Below are positions 1 to 7,102 of a stretch of 64,000 nt of DNA, one piece after another. Each line of letters starts with the position of its first letter. The stretch's first letter is position 1. Made by a program: the position numbers and the translations under genes. This DNA is from Mediterranea sp. (in: CFB group bacteria) (lineage in GTDB: Bacteria; Bacteroidota; Bacteroidia; Bacteroidales; Bacteroidaceae). The notes beneath the pieces were generated by a model, which was given only the letters and a program-made list of their open reading frames with translations, did no database searches and had not been told where the DNA came from. Where the stretch lies: contig JAITSN010000020.1 in NCBI GenBank assembly GCA_031287715.1, positions 22,085 through 86,084 on the forward strand, written 5' to 3'.

Positions 1-128
1 ATTCCGATTACATAGAAATCGAAAATTTGGAATATTCATACACTACAGGCGAAATTACACTTTATACAGTCGCCAATGGAAATATGTCGTTGGAACGAAT
101 GTCTGCTTCGGAGTTTTTTAATAATTAG
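1..128 (+). CDS. C-terminal end of an unknown protein (cut by window start)
   Basis: An open frame runs in from the window edge and stops at TAG 126-128, giving about 41 residues ending in S-E-F-F-N-N. It reads in the same direction as the three AT-rich genes that follow and lies only 21 bases before the next start, so it is probably the upstream member of the same operon. No motif is recognisable in the fragment. In this gene context it could be another chaperone cofactor, but nothing in the residues shows that. Confidence 0.55.
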   Translation, partial: SDYIEIENLEYSYTTGEITLYTVANGNMSLERMSASEFFNN

Positions 129-149
129 ATCATTAAATATCAATATAAT

Positions 150-500
150 ATGAACGATACGACAATATCAATTCCAAAAAAGTATATTGAAATACTTGAC
201 CAAGTTTTTGAAATAGAAAAGAAACTTGACGGTGTCAATGAGGCAAATACAATCGACAGAAATGTCAATCGGATTAAAGAAATGCTTGAGTACTTGACCG
301 AGGATAGCGGTTTGATTTATCAAAATCCGCTCGGCGAAACATACGACGAAACCCGCACCGACCTTGAAGCAAGTATTGCAGGTAAATCAGCCGATAACCT
401 TGTAGTTACGGAAGTTATTAAACCTATTATTCGCTTTCGCGCTAATGGGATAACAACCATTGTGCGTAAAGGCATTGTTGTTGTGGAATCTAAAAAGTAA
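150..500 (+). CDS. GrpE-like nucleotide exchange factor (divergent)
   Basis: A 116-residue protein. The N-terminal half is charged and helical (about residues 10-55). The C-terminal half follows the order of the GrpE beta domain: a short Pro/Gly-Glu segment (NPLGETYDE, about 60-68), then a V-V-T-E-V strand and a final V-R-K-G-I-V-V-V strand (about 105-112), resembling the RPA-x-V-x-V end of GrpE. It lacks the long N-terminal coiled coil and is shorter than typical GrpE (170-200 residues). It lies two genes upstream of a divergent Hsp70, which supports a dedicated exchange factor. The similarity is by eye, so the assignment is an inference. The gene is AT-rich like its neighbours. Confidence 0.5.
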   Translation: MNDTTISIPKKYIEILDQVFEIEKKLDGVNEANTIDRNVNRIKEMLEYLTEDSGLIYQNPLGETYDETRTDLEASIAGKSADNLVVTEVIKPIIRFRANGITTIVRKGIVVVESKK

Positions 501-520
501 AACAAATAAAATTCAAAAAT

Positions 521-1381
521 ATGGGGCTATTTAATTTTTTCAAAAAAAGTAACGAAAACTCGCAAAAAATCAATTTTAGCGAAAGAGACATTAAAATTGG
601 AACAAAAGTTTTGCTATTAAATGTAAGCAATCGTATTGATTATCAAATGGCAAGGAAAATATTTATCGAAACTGCAATAGCCGCTAAGACAGTGGCGAGT
701 TTTGACATCAATGCTCTGAAAAAGATAATGCTTGGGAAATATTCCTCGTTTCATTTTTTGGAAAGAGAAATTGATGCGTATTATCAATTTTTACTCGTTT
801 TTGTAAAAACAAAAAGTCCGATAAATATAAGCAATTTTTCGAACGACTTTTATGATAAGATGTTTGAAGAAATACTTAACTCAAATCTGTTTGCAATGCC
901 ACAATATGCCTGCTTTGTTACAGAGAAAAGAGTGATTTATGCAAACAGCGAAGAAAATCAAATGGGCATAGTATCGGGTTATGTATATTTATGGTTGCGA
1001 AATATTATGAGTAAAAATAAATTGTTTTACAAGCATATTTTATCTTTAATCCCAAATGATTTTGCAAGTTCATATGAAGAACAAAAATCATTGATTGGTG
1101 CAACCTTTTCAAGTGTAAAATTAGAACAACTTTATGAAGATAAAAATACAGTATATCAAATATATAATAGAATTAAAGCATATTTAAAATTGATTGACAG
1201 ATTGACTAATGGATTGTTAGCATTTTACTCTGAACAAGAAAATGATATTAATTATTTTCTTTCAAGAGCAAATCAAAATTATTTACCAACAAATAAAATT
1301 CGAAACATTGCGCAATTAAACATTCAAGATATTGACCGTATTTTTATTAGGGATATGCTGAATGGGAAAAATTTATCGTAG
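521..1381 (+). CDS. unknown protein of the Hsp70/GrpE-like operon
   Basis: A 286-residue protein I do not recognise. It starts M-G-L-F-N-F-F-K-K, a short hydrophobic/basic N-terminus found on many small accessory proteins. The rest looks soluble and mostly helical, rich in Lys, Ile, Asn, Tyr and Phe, with no Cys pair, P-loop or obvious catalytic motif. No long membrane segment is visible. It is very AT-rich, more so than the Hsp70 that follows. Spacing is 20 bases from the GrpE-like gene and 19 to the Hsp70 gene, so the three are almost certainly co-transcribed. It may be a substrate adaptor or client of the chaperone; that is inference from context only. Confidence 0.6.
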   Translation: MGLFNFFKKSNENSQKINFSERDIKIGTKVLLLNVSNRIDYQMARKIFIETAIAAKTVASFDINALKKIMLGKYSSFHFLEREIDAYYQFLLVFVKTKSPINISNFSNDFYDKMFEEILNSNLFAMPQYACFVTEKRVIYANSEENQMGIVSGYVYLWLRNIMSKNKLFYKHILSLIPNDFASSYEEQKSLIGATFSSVKLEQLYEDKNTVYQIYNRIKAYLKLIDRLTNGLLAFYSEQENDINYFLSRANQNYLPTNKIRNIAQLNIQDIDRIFIRDMLNGKNLS

Positions 1382-1400
1382 AATTAAATACTTAAAATAA

Positions 1401-3893
1401 ATGGACAACACAATCAATTTCGGAATAGACCTCGGAACAACAAATTCCGCAATCGCCAAGTTTGTAAAAGGTGAAGTAGTAGTTTTCAACAACCCGTTGG
1501 ACTACGGCAGAGCAACGCTACCTTCAGTGGTTTCTTACCGCAAAGACAAAATTATTGTTGGCAGCAAGGCAAAAGAGTATCAGGAAAAAGACCCCAAAAG
1601 CGTCGTAGGTGTTTTCAAACGCAAAATGGGAACTTCTGAAAGTTTCAAAATCAAGTCGCTTGGCGAATCAAAAACACCGATTGAACTTTCTGCACAGGTA
1701 CTCAAAGAGCTGAAAACCTTTGTAAATACGGGTGATACACTTGAAGCAGCGGTTATTACCGTTCCTGCAAGTTTCGACCTCATTCAGAGTAATGCTACAA
1801 AAGAAGCGGGTTATCAGGCTGGGTTCAAACAAGTTGTTTTGCTACAAGAGCCAATTGCAGCGAGTTTGGCGTATGCCAATATGAAAAAGACAAACGACCT
1901 GACAAATGGGCAATGGCTTGTGTACGATTTAGGTGGCGGCACTTTCGACGTTGCGCTTGTGAAAATTGCAGATGGCGAAATGAAAATAATTGATAACAAA
2001 GGTGATAATTTTCTCGGCGGGACGGATTTCGACCAACTCATTGTTGAGAAACTGATTATTCCAAAACTCAATGCCGAATACAGTTTTGAGAATTTAGAAG
2101 AAGACCTGAAAAGTGCAAGCGGAAAATATAACGCTAAATATTATGTGCTTTTGCGTCGTTCCGAAGAAGCAAAAATCCGCTTGTCTGCCGTCAGTTCAGC
2201 CGAAATTGTTGTTGATGGTCTTGAAGACGAAGACGGTAACGATGTTGATATGGAAATCAGTATTACCCGCACAGAATTTAACGAGTTAATCAAGCCCGCG
2301 ATAGATAAAACTATTGAAATGATTAAGAAAATTATTACTCGTAATTCACTAACTTCCATTGATCTGCAATTCACTTTGATGGTTGGTGGCTCTACTTATA
2401 TTCCGTATGTGCGGCAAAGAATTGAGGAAATTTTGCAAATTCCTGTAAATTGCGAAATTGACCCGACAACGGCTATTGCTGTCGGTGCTGCCTATTATGC
2501 AGCCACAAAACAAAAGGAAGTGTCAAAGGCAGATAGGGCAAAAAAGAAAACAGCGATTTCAGTAAAAACAGCCTATAACAAGACCTCAAAAGAAAAAGAA
2601 GAATTGTTTTCGGCACGAATTAAAGGCGATACAGAAGGATTGTTTTATAAAATCACACGACAAGACGGTGGTTTTGATTCGGGATTGAAAAAACTTTCGG
2701 CACGAATAAGCGAAGATTTGCCGTTGGTTGAAAATGCCTACAACTTTTTTATATTTACGATTTACGACAACCAAAATAATGTAATTGAAGCAGATGTAGA
2801 AACAATCGGAATAAATAGCGGATTCGGAATTAGTGGACAACCCCTGCCGGAAGATATTTGCCTCGAAGTAGATGATTATGACAATCCGGGGGAAACTCGC
2901 TTGGCTTTGGTTTTTCAACGAAATACTGTTTTGCCGACAAAACGGACATTGATATTTCCGCTAAATAAAACTGTTATAAAAGATTCAACCGACGAAGTTA
3001 TCCGCGTGAATGTATTGCAGGGTTCTCACGACTCATTGCCTGAATCAAACAAAGTTTTGGGTAATATTTGGATTAACGGTAAGCAATTGATAAGAGACAT
3101 TTCCAAAGGTTCAGATATTGAGATTACGGTGTCGCTTTCTGAGTCGCAAGACCTCACTGTTTCGGCATATTTGAATATGGCAGACCAAGAGTTTAAGGGT
3201 ATATTTAATCCCAAAGAACGCGATACTCCTATTGAATTGCTGAAAGAACAGGTTGAAGATTTATCGAAAAAACTGAAAGAAGAAATCAAGCAGGCAACAG
3301 AAGCAGAAGATTATGAATCGGCAAATGTACTAAATAAACTGCGCAAGGAAATGGAAGATATTTCGAACGAAACAAATTCTTTAACGCTTGACGATGTGAC
3401 CGATAAAAAATATCAGTTGGAAGACAAAAAACGGAAACTTGCCCAAGAAATTGACAATGCCACCAAAGGCAAACGCATTGCCAAAGCCCGCGACGAGTAT
3501 TTTGAAACAAGAGCGAAATGTGAGCGGTTGTTGGACGAAAATGGTAATGATTATGAGAGAAAGGCGTTTAACGACATAGTTTCGCAGGAAAAAGCGTTTT
3601 TCGCAACTAACAGTCCGATAAAAATTCAGGAAAAAGCAGATGAATTGCAGCAGATTATCGGGCAAATTCGCTGGCGTTTGCCTAAATTCTTACTCGATAT
3701 TTTTGCGTGGTTATTGAAGGAACAGCCAAAGATGAACGACCAAATCCAAGCCAAAAGTTTGATAGAGGCGGGTCATTTTGCAACCAATAACAAAAATTGG
3801 GAACGGTTGCGTGAAGTTAATTTTGGTTTAATGGATTTGTTGCCTCGCGGTGTAAAAGAAGAAGCAACTCATAAAATTGGATTTGGATTATAA
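1401..3893 (+). CDS. large divergent Hsp70/DnaK-family ATPase
   Basis: An 830-residue Hsp70-type chaperone; housekeeping DnaK is about 640. The actin-like ATPase domain occupies about 1-375: phosphate-1 motif GIDLGTTNS (8-16), phosphate-2 VYDLGGGTFDVAL, and adenosine motif MVGGSTYIP. A stretch of about 110 residues not found in DnaK follows, then a substrate-binding beta-domain-like segment recognisable from LVFQRNTVLPTKRT and the later LTVSAYL. Last comes a long charged coiled coil (from the run after NPKERDTPIELL) and a helical tail. The usual C-terminal EEVD-like acidic end is absent. It closes an AT-rich operon with a GrpE-like gene, suggesting a self-contained, horizontally acquired chaperone set. 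Its role in stress or defence is unknown. Confidence 0.85.
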   Translation: MDNTINFGIDLGTTNSAIAKFVKGEVVVFNNPLDYGRATLPSVVSYRKDKIIVGSKAKEYQEKDPKSVVGVFKRKMGTSESFKIKSLGESKTPIELSAQVLKELKTFVNTGDTLEAAVITVPASFDLIQSNATKEAGYQAGFKQVVLLQEPIAASLAYANMKKTNDLTNGQWLVYDLGGGTFDVALVKIADGEMKIIDNKGDNFLGGTDFDQLIVEKLIIPKLNAEYSFENLEEDLKSASGKYNAKYYVLLRRSEEAKIRLSAVSSAEIVVDGLEDEDGNDVDMEISITRTEFNELIKPAIDKTIEMIKKIITRNSLTSIDLQFTLMVGGSTYIPYVRQRIEEILQIPVNCEIDPTTAIAVGAAYYAATKQKEVSKADRAKKKTAISVKTAYNKTSKEKEELFSARIKGDTEGLFYKITRQDGGFDSGLKKLSARISEDLPLVENAYNFFIFTIYDNQNNVIEADVETIGINSGFGISGQPLPEDICLEVDDYDNPGETRLALVFQRNTVLPTKRTLIFPLNKTVIKDSTDEVIRVNVLQGSHDSLPESNKVLGNIWINGKQLIRDISKGSDIEITVSLSESQDLTVSAYLNMADQEFKGIFNPKERDTPIELLKEQVEDLSKKLKEEIKQATEAEDYESANVLNKLRKEMEDISNETNSLTLDDVTDKKYQLEDKKRKLAQEIDNATKGKRIAKARDEYFETRAKCERLLDENGNDYERKAFNDIVSQEKAFFATNSPIKIQEKADELQQIIGQIRWRLPKFLLDIFAWLLKEQPKMNDQIQAKSLIEAGHFATNNKNWERLREVNFGLMDLLPRGVKEEATHKIGFGL

Positions 3894-3997
3894 TACTATC
3901 AAAAAAGGAAATATAAAAAATATACGTGCGAAAGACATGGTTAACAAAGAGGTTTTTCCCGCCTAAGATAAAGAATCGGATTGCCTGCCTTCCCACC

Positions 3998-4258
3998 TTA
4001 TGGTTTTATTTTAGTTTTGTAAATGTCGAATCGTTGATTGATTATCCGCACAAAGGTATAGGTTTCTCTTCCACGGAAGTATCCGTACTTGCAGGCCGGA
4101 TCATTGAAATATTCTTCGGGATTGTGTTCCATACCCGGAGGTACTCCCATCGCTTTAGCTGTGTTCGGCATCAGTTGCATAAGTCCTTGTGCGCCGGCCC
4201 ATGTTTGGTTCTGCTTATGCCAGATGTTTACAGTTTTTTCATGTGGCTGACGGTTAGG
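3998..4258 (-). pseudogene. remnant of a lytic transglycosylase (SLT) gene
   Basis: On the minus strand an open frame with no good start contains WAGAQGLMQLMPNTAKAMGV, the second conserved block of SLT-type lytic transglycosylases (Gly-Leu-Met-Gln-Leu-Met-Pro). The catalytic Glu block that should lie just upstream is missing, as is most of the C-terminal half; the frame stops at 3998-4000. It therefore cannot encode an active enzyme. It lies exactly between the AT-rich Hsp70 operon and the GC-richer chromosomal genes, as expected if insertion or deletion at this junction destroyed a resident gene. The upstream edge is approximate. Confidence 0.6.
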
Positions 4259-4401
4259 TTGCTAAGGATGTTTTTTTAACCGCGTTAGGCCACAAACAAC
4301 GCCCAAATACAACCGGTAACGGCAGCGGCAAATGCGGATTGTTTTAGCATGAGCCTGTATGTGCTTATTTTTGTTATTCTGCATATTTAAAGCAAAAGGA
4401 G

Positions 4402-4409
4402 TATTTTTG
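4402..4409 (+). promoter_or_regulatory. -7 box TATTTTTG upstream of the DsbD-like gene
   Basis: The sequence TATTTTTG matches the Bacteroidetes -7 consensus TAnnTTTG and lies about 40 bases before the dsbD-like start. No TTTG box is found at the expected 18-20 nt distance upstream, so only the -7 half is supported. From 4259 to 4401 nothing else was recognised. Confidence 0.4.
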
Positions 4410-4450
4410 CACCTCACAAAATATATGGAAATAATTAAAGTTATAAATTT

Positions 4451-6451
4451 ATGATTAAGCATATTCTGTTTTCTATGATTATGAGAAAGATGGTTTTTCT
4501 GTTTTCCCTGCTGTTTTGTTTTCTTGCGGCAGTGAACGCGCAGATATATGATCCTGTGAATTTTAAAACGGTTTTGACTCCGGTTTCGGATACGGAGGCG
4601 GAAATCATATTTACTGCTGCGATTGAGCCTGGGTGGCATGTTTATTCTACCGATTTGGATGACGGGCCTGTTTCGGCGACATTTCATATCGAAAAGACGG
4701 ATGGCGTGGAGCCGGTTGGCAAGCTAACGCCCCGCGGTAAGGAGGTTAAGAAGTTTGACGAGATCTTCCGGATGGATGTGCGTTATTTTGAAACGAAGGG
4801 CGAGTTTGTGCAGAAGGTGAAGTTCACCGGCCCCGAATATGCCATTGCGGGATATTTGGAATACGGCGCGTGCTCTGACGAAACCTGCTTGCCTCCGACT
4901 CATGTTCCTTTTCAATTTTCGGGACGGGCGTCGAAGGCCGCGCTGCCGGCAACAGAAGCTGAAACAGCTGAAGTAAAGGATGGCGGCGGGGAAGCAGTTG
5001 CGGACGATGCCGTTTGGACGAGCGATTTGTGGTCGCCCGTAACCGATGAGTTGCAGACATTCGGCCAGATGGCTTCGCAGAGAGACAGGTCGTGGCTCTA
5101 TGTTTTTCTTGCGGGGTTTGCCGGAGGCTTGCTGGCTTTGTTTACGCCTTGTGTATGGCCGGTTATCCCTATGACCGTCAGTTTTTTCCTCAAACGCACA
5201 AAAGATAAAGCAAAAGGCATCCGGGATGCGGTGACCTACGGCGTATCGATCATTGTGATCTATGTCGCATTGGGCGTTGTGATTACGCTGGCCTTTGGGC
5301 CGAATGCGTTAAATGCGCTTTCTACGAATGCGGTATTCAACGTTTTGTTCTTCCTGATGCTGGTTGTTTTTGCCGCATCTTTCTTTGGGGCGTTCGACAT
5401 CACCCTGCCGTCCGGCTGGAGCACTTCCGTTGACAGCAAGGCCGGGCAAACCCGCGGGCTGATCAGTATTTTCCTGATGGCGTTTACGCTGGCGCTGGTT
5501 TCTTTTTCCTGCACGGGGCCGATTATCGGTTTTGTACTTGTTGAGGTCGCCACAACGGGCAATCTTGTCGGTCCGGTTATTTGCATGTTCAGCTTTGCCC
5601 TTGCGTTGGCGCTGCCGTTTACCCTGTTTGCACTCTTCCCGTCGTGGCTGAAATCCATGCCCAAGTCCGGCGGTTGGATGAATGTCATCAAGGTGACGTT
5701 GGGTTTCCTTGAGCTGGCTTTCGCTTTGAAATTCCTTTCCATTGCCGATCTTGCTTACGGATGGGGTATTCTTGACAGGGAAACGTTTCTGGCATTGTGG
5801 ATTGTGATTTTCGGTTTACTTGGCGCGTATCTGCTCGGAAAGATCAAGTTTCCGCACGACGACGACGGCACCAAGGTGAGCGTTCCGCGCTTCTTCATGG
5901 CCTTGGCGTCGCTGGCTTTCGCCGTATACATGGTTCCAGGCTTGTGGGGGGCGCCGCTAAAAGCCGTGAGCGCATTTGCCCCTCATATGAATACGCAGGA
6001 TTTCAATCTGTACACCAAAGAGGTGCACGCCCGCTTTGACGATTACGACGCGGGAATGGAATACGCCCGCAAGAATGGGAAACCGGTTATGCTCGACTTT
6101 ACAGGAAACGGCTGTGCGAACTGCCGTAAAATGGAATTGGCCGTGTGGACAGACCCGCGAGTGAGCGAAATCATCAACAACGATTATGTATTGATCACCC
6201 TGTATGTGGATAACAAGCAGTCTTTGCCCGAACAAATCCGGGTAACCGAGAACGGTAAAGAACGCGTATTGCGCACGTTGGGCGACAAGTGGAGTTACCT
6301 GCAACGTATAAAATTCGGAGCCAACGCACAGCCTTTTTATGTATTGGTGGACAACGGCGGCAAGCCGCTGAACAAATCCTATGCGTACGACGAGAATGTC
6401 GACCGGTATGTGGACTTTCTTCAAACCGGTTTGAAAAAATACAGACGGTGA
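4451..6451 (+). CDS. dsbD: thiol:disulfide interchange protein, DsbD family
   Basis: A 666-residue inner-membrane reductase that carries electrons from cytoplasmic thioredoxin to the periplasm. A signal peptide covers about residues 11-30. A DsbD-alpha-like periplasmic domain follows, with a Cys pair in CSDETC. About eight membrane helices (roughly 215-480) contain the paired intramembrane Cys in LFTPCVWP and SFSCTGP. A C-terminal thioredoxin-like domain has C555-A-N-C558. All six working cysteines are present, so it should be active. The start may be Met 11 (4481) rather than 4451; the later start leaves a cleaner signal peptide. The convergent neighbours are a secreted HMA protein and metal-type TonB receptors, so supplying reduced thiols for periplasmic copper handling is a reasonable inference. 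Confidence 0.9.
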   Translation: MIKHILFSMIMRKMVFLFSLLFCFLAAVNAQIYDPVNFKTVLTPVSDTEAEIIFTAAIEPGWHVYSTDLDDGPVSATFHIEKTDGVEPVGKLTPRGKEVKKFDEIFRMDVRYFETKGEFVQKVKFTGPEYAIAGYLEYGACSDETCLPPTHVPFQFSGRASKAALPATEAETAEVKDGGGEAVADDAVWTSDLWSPVTDELQTFGQMASQRDRSWLYVFLAGFAGGLLALFTPCVWPVIPMTVSFFLKRTKDKAKGIRDAVTYGVSIIVIYVALGVVITLAFGPNALNALSTNAVFNVLFFLMLVVFAASFFGAFDITLPSGWSTSVDSKAGQTRGLISIFLMAFTLALVSFSCTGPIIGFVLVEVATTGNLVGPVICMFSFALALALPFTLFALFPSWLKSMPKSGGWMNVIKVTLGFLELAFALKFLSIADLAYGWGILDRETFLALWIVIFGLLGAYLLGKIKFPHDDDGTKVSVPRFFMALASLAFAVYMVPGLWGAPLKAVSAFAPHMNTQDFNLYTKEVHARFDDYDAGMEYARKNGKPVMLDFTGNGCANCRKMELAVWTDPRVSEIINNDYVLITLYVDNKQSLPEQIRVTENGKERVLRTLGDKWSYLQRIKFGANAQPFYVLVDNGGKPLNKSYAYDENVDRYVDFLQTGLKKYRR

Positions 6452-6458
6452 TATAAGT

Positions 6459-6531
6459 TTTTGAGTCTATAAGTTTTTAAGTTTTTAAGTCTAAGGCAGC
6501 CTCAAAGCCTTAAAAACTTATAGACTTAAAA
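6459..6531. terminator. long inverted repeat, bidirectional terminator
   Basis: Arms 6459-6481 and 6509-6531 are complementary over 23 bases with one mismatch. Both ends are T/A-rich, so the hairpin has a U-tract in either direction. It begins 8 bases after the DsbD stop and would end that transcript. From 6532 to 6643 the DNA is GC-rich with many short inverted segments (CCTTCGGCC, CGCTTCGCTGCCGCTCGC) and no credible gene. Confidence 0.8.
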
Positions 6532-6643
6532 TTTGGGCGTTGCCTTCGGCCCAGGCCATCCGCTGCAAGTCCTCGCTTCGCTGCCGCTCGCTCCGGGCTT
6601 TCCGCTCCTGTCCTTTCCGCGGCTGCGCCTTCACATTTACCCT

Positions 6644-6743
6644 TTTCTACTCCTCGAAAACACCATTTTTCATGAAAACGAGGCTTTCTATTCCTCGAAA
6701 ACGCCATTTTTCATAAAGACGGAGCTTTCTACTCCTCAAAAGC
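6644..6743. repeat. tandem array A, 41-bp period, 3 copies
   Basis: Units start at 6644, 6685 and 6726 (period exactly 41). The first unit contains the perfect 12-bp palindrome TTTTCATGAAAA. The shared part is TTTCTACTCCTCGAAAAC and CCATTTTTCAT. The third, partial unit runs into the 3' end of the HMA gene and supplies its stop codon (6729-6731). The CCATTTTTCAT block also appears in array F at 59.8 kb, so these are probably related elements. Confidence 0.85.
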
Positions 6744-7100
6744 GCTGTCCATAGCGCCTGGAATGTAAAAACGCCCGCCAGGCCGAGCAACCATGATCTC
6801 GGCGGTGAATCCCAGCTTTTCGATAGCTTTTTCGAGTATTTCCGGATTGGTTTTCCGGGGATCGAAAAGGATGGTCACCGTTTTCTTGTTCAAGTCGATC
6901 CGGAGGTCTTTCACGCCCTTTTCCCACGAGATGTTCTTTTCTATCTTCCTTTTGCAGTTGTCGCAGGTCATGTTTGCCCGGAAAACGACTTCGGTGGTCT
7001 TTGGGTCTTTCTTTTCGCCGCCGGCGTCTTTTGCCAGCAGGGCGGATGTTCCGGACAGGGCCAGCAATGCGATGGCAATAAATGTGATGTTGCGGTTCAT
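6729..7100 (-). CDS. secreted heavy-metal-associated (HMA) domain protein
   Basis: A 123-residue protein with an N-terminal signal peptide (about 1-24) and one HMA fold (about 36-110). The metal site is MTC46DNC49, the usual M-x-C-x-x-C Cu(I) motif. Being secreted rather than fused to an ATPase, it most likely works as a periplasmic copper chaperone or scavenger. It lies 2 bases downstream of the TonB receptor gene on the same strand, so the two are co-transcribed. The start at 7100 gives the signal peptide directly; a longer upstream frame is only overlap with the receptor gene. The last codons and stop lie inside tandem array A. Confidence 0.85.
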   Translation of the reverse strand: MNRNITFIAIALLALSGTSALLAKDAGGEKKDPKTTEVVFRANMTCDNCKRKIEKNISWEKGVKDLRIDLNKKTVTILFDPRKTNPEILEKAIEKLGFTAEIMVARPGGRFYIPGAMDSAFEE

Positions 7101-7102
7101 GA

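Noticed and set aside
3926..4279. 117-codon plus-strand open frame after the Hsp70 gene
   Set aside because: It is antisense to the lytic transglycosylase remnant, whose motif is recognisable, while this product is not.
4262..4687. 141-codon minus-strand open frame
   Set aside because: It overlaps the dsbD start and promoter and gives an Arg/Asn/His-rich product without a domain.
6532..6754. Short open frames on both strands in the DsbD-HMA gap
   Set aside because: GC-rich inverted-repeat DNA and tandem array A explain them; products are low in complexity.
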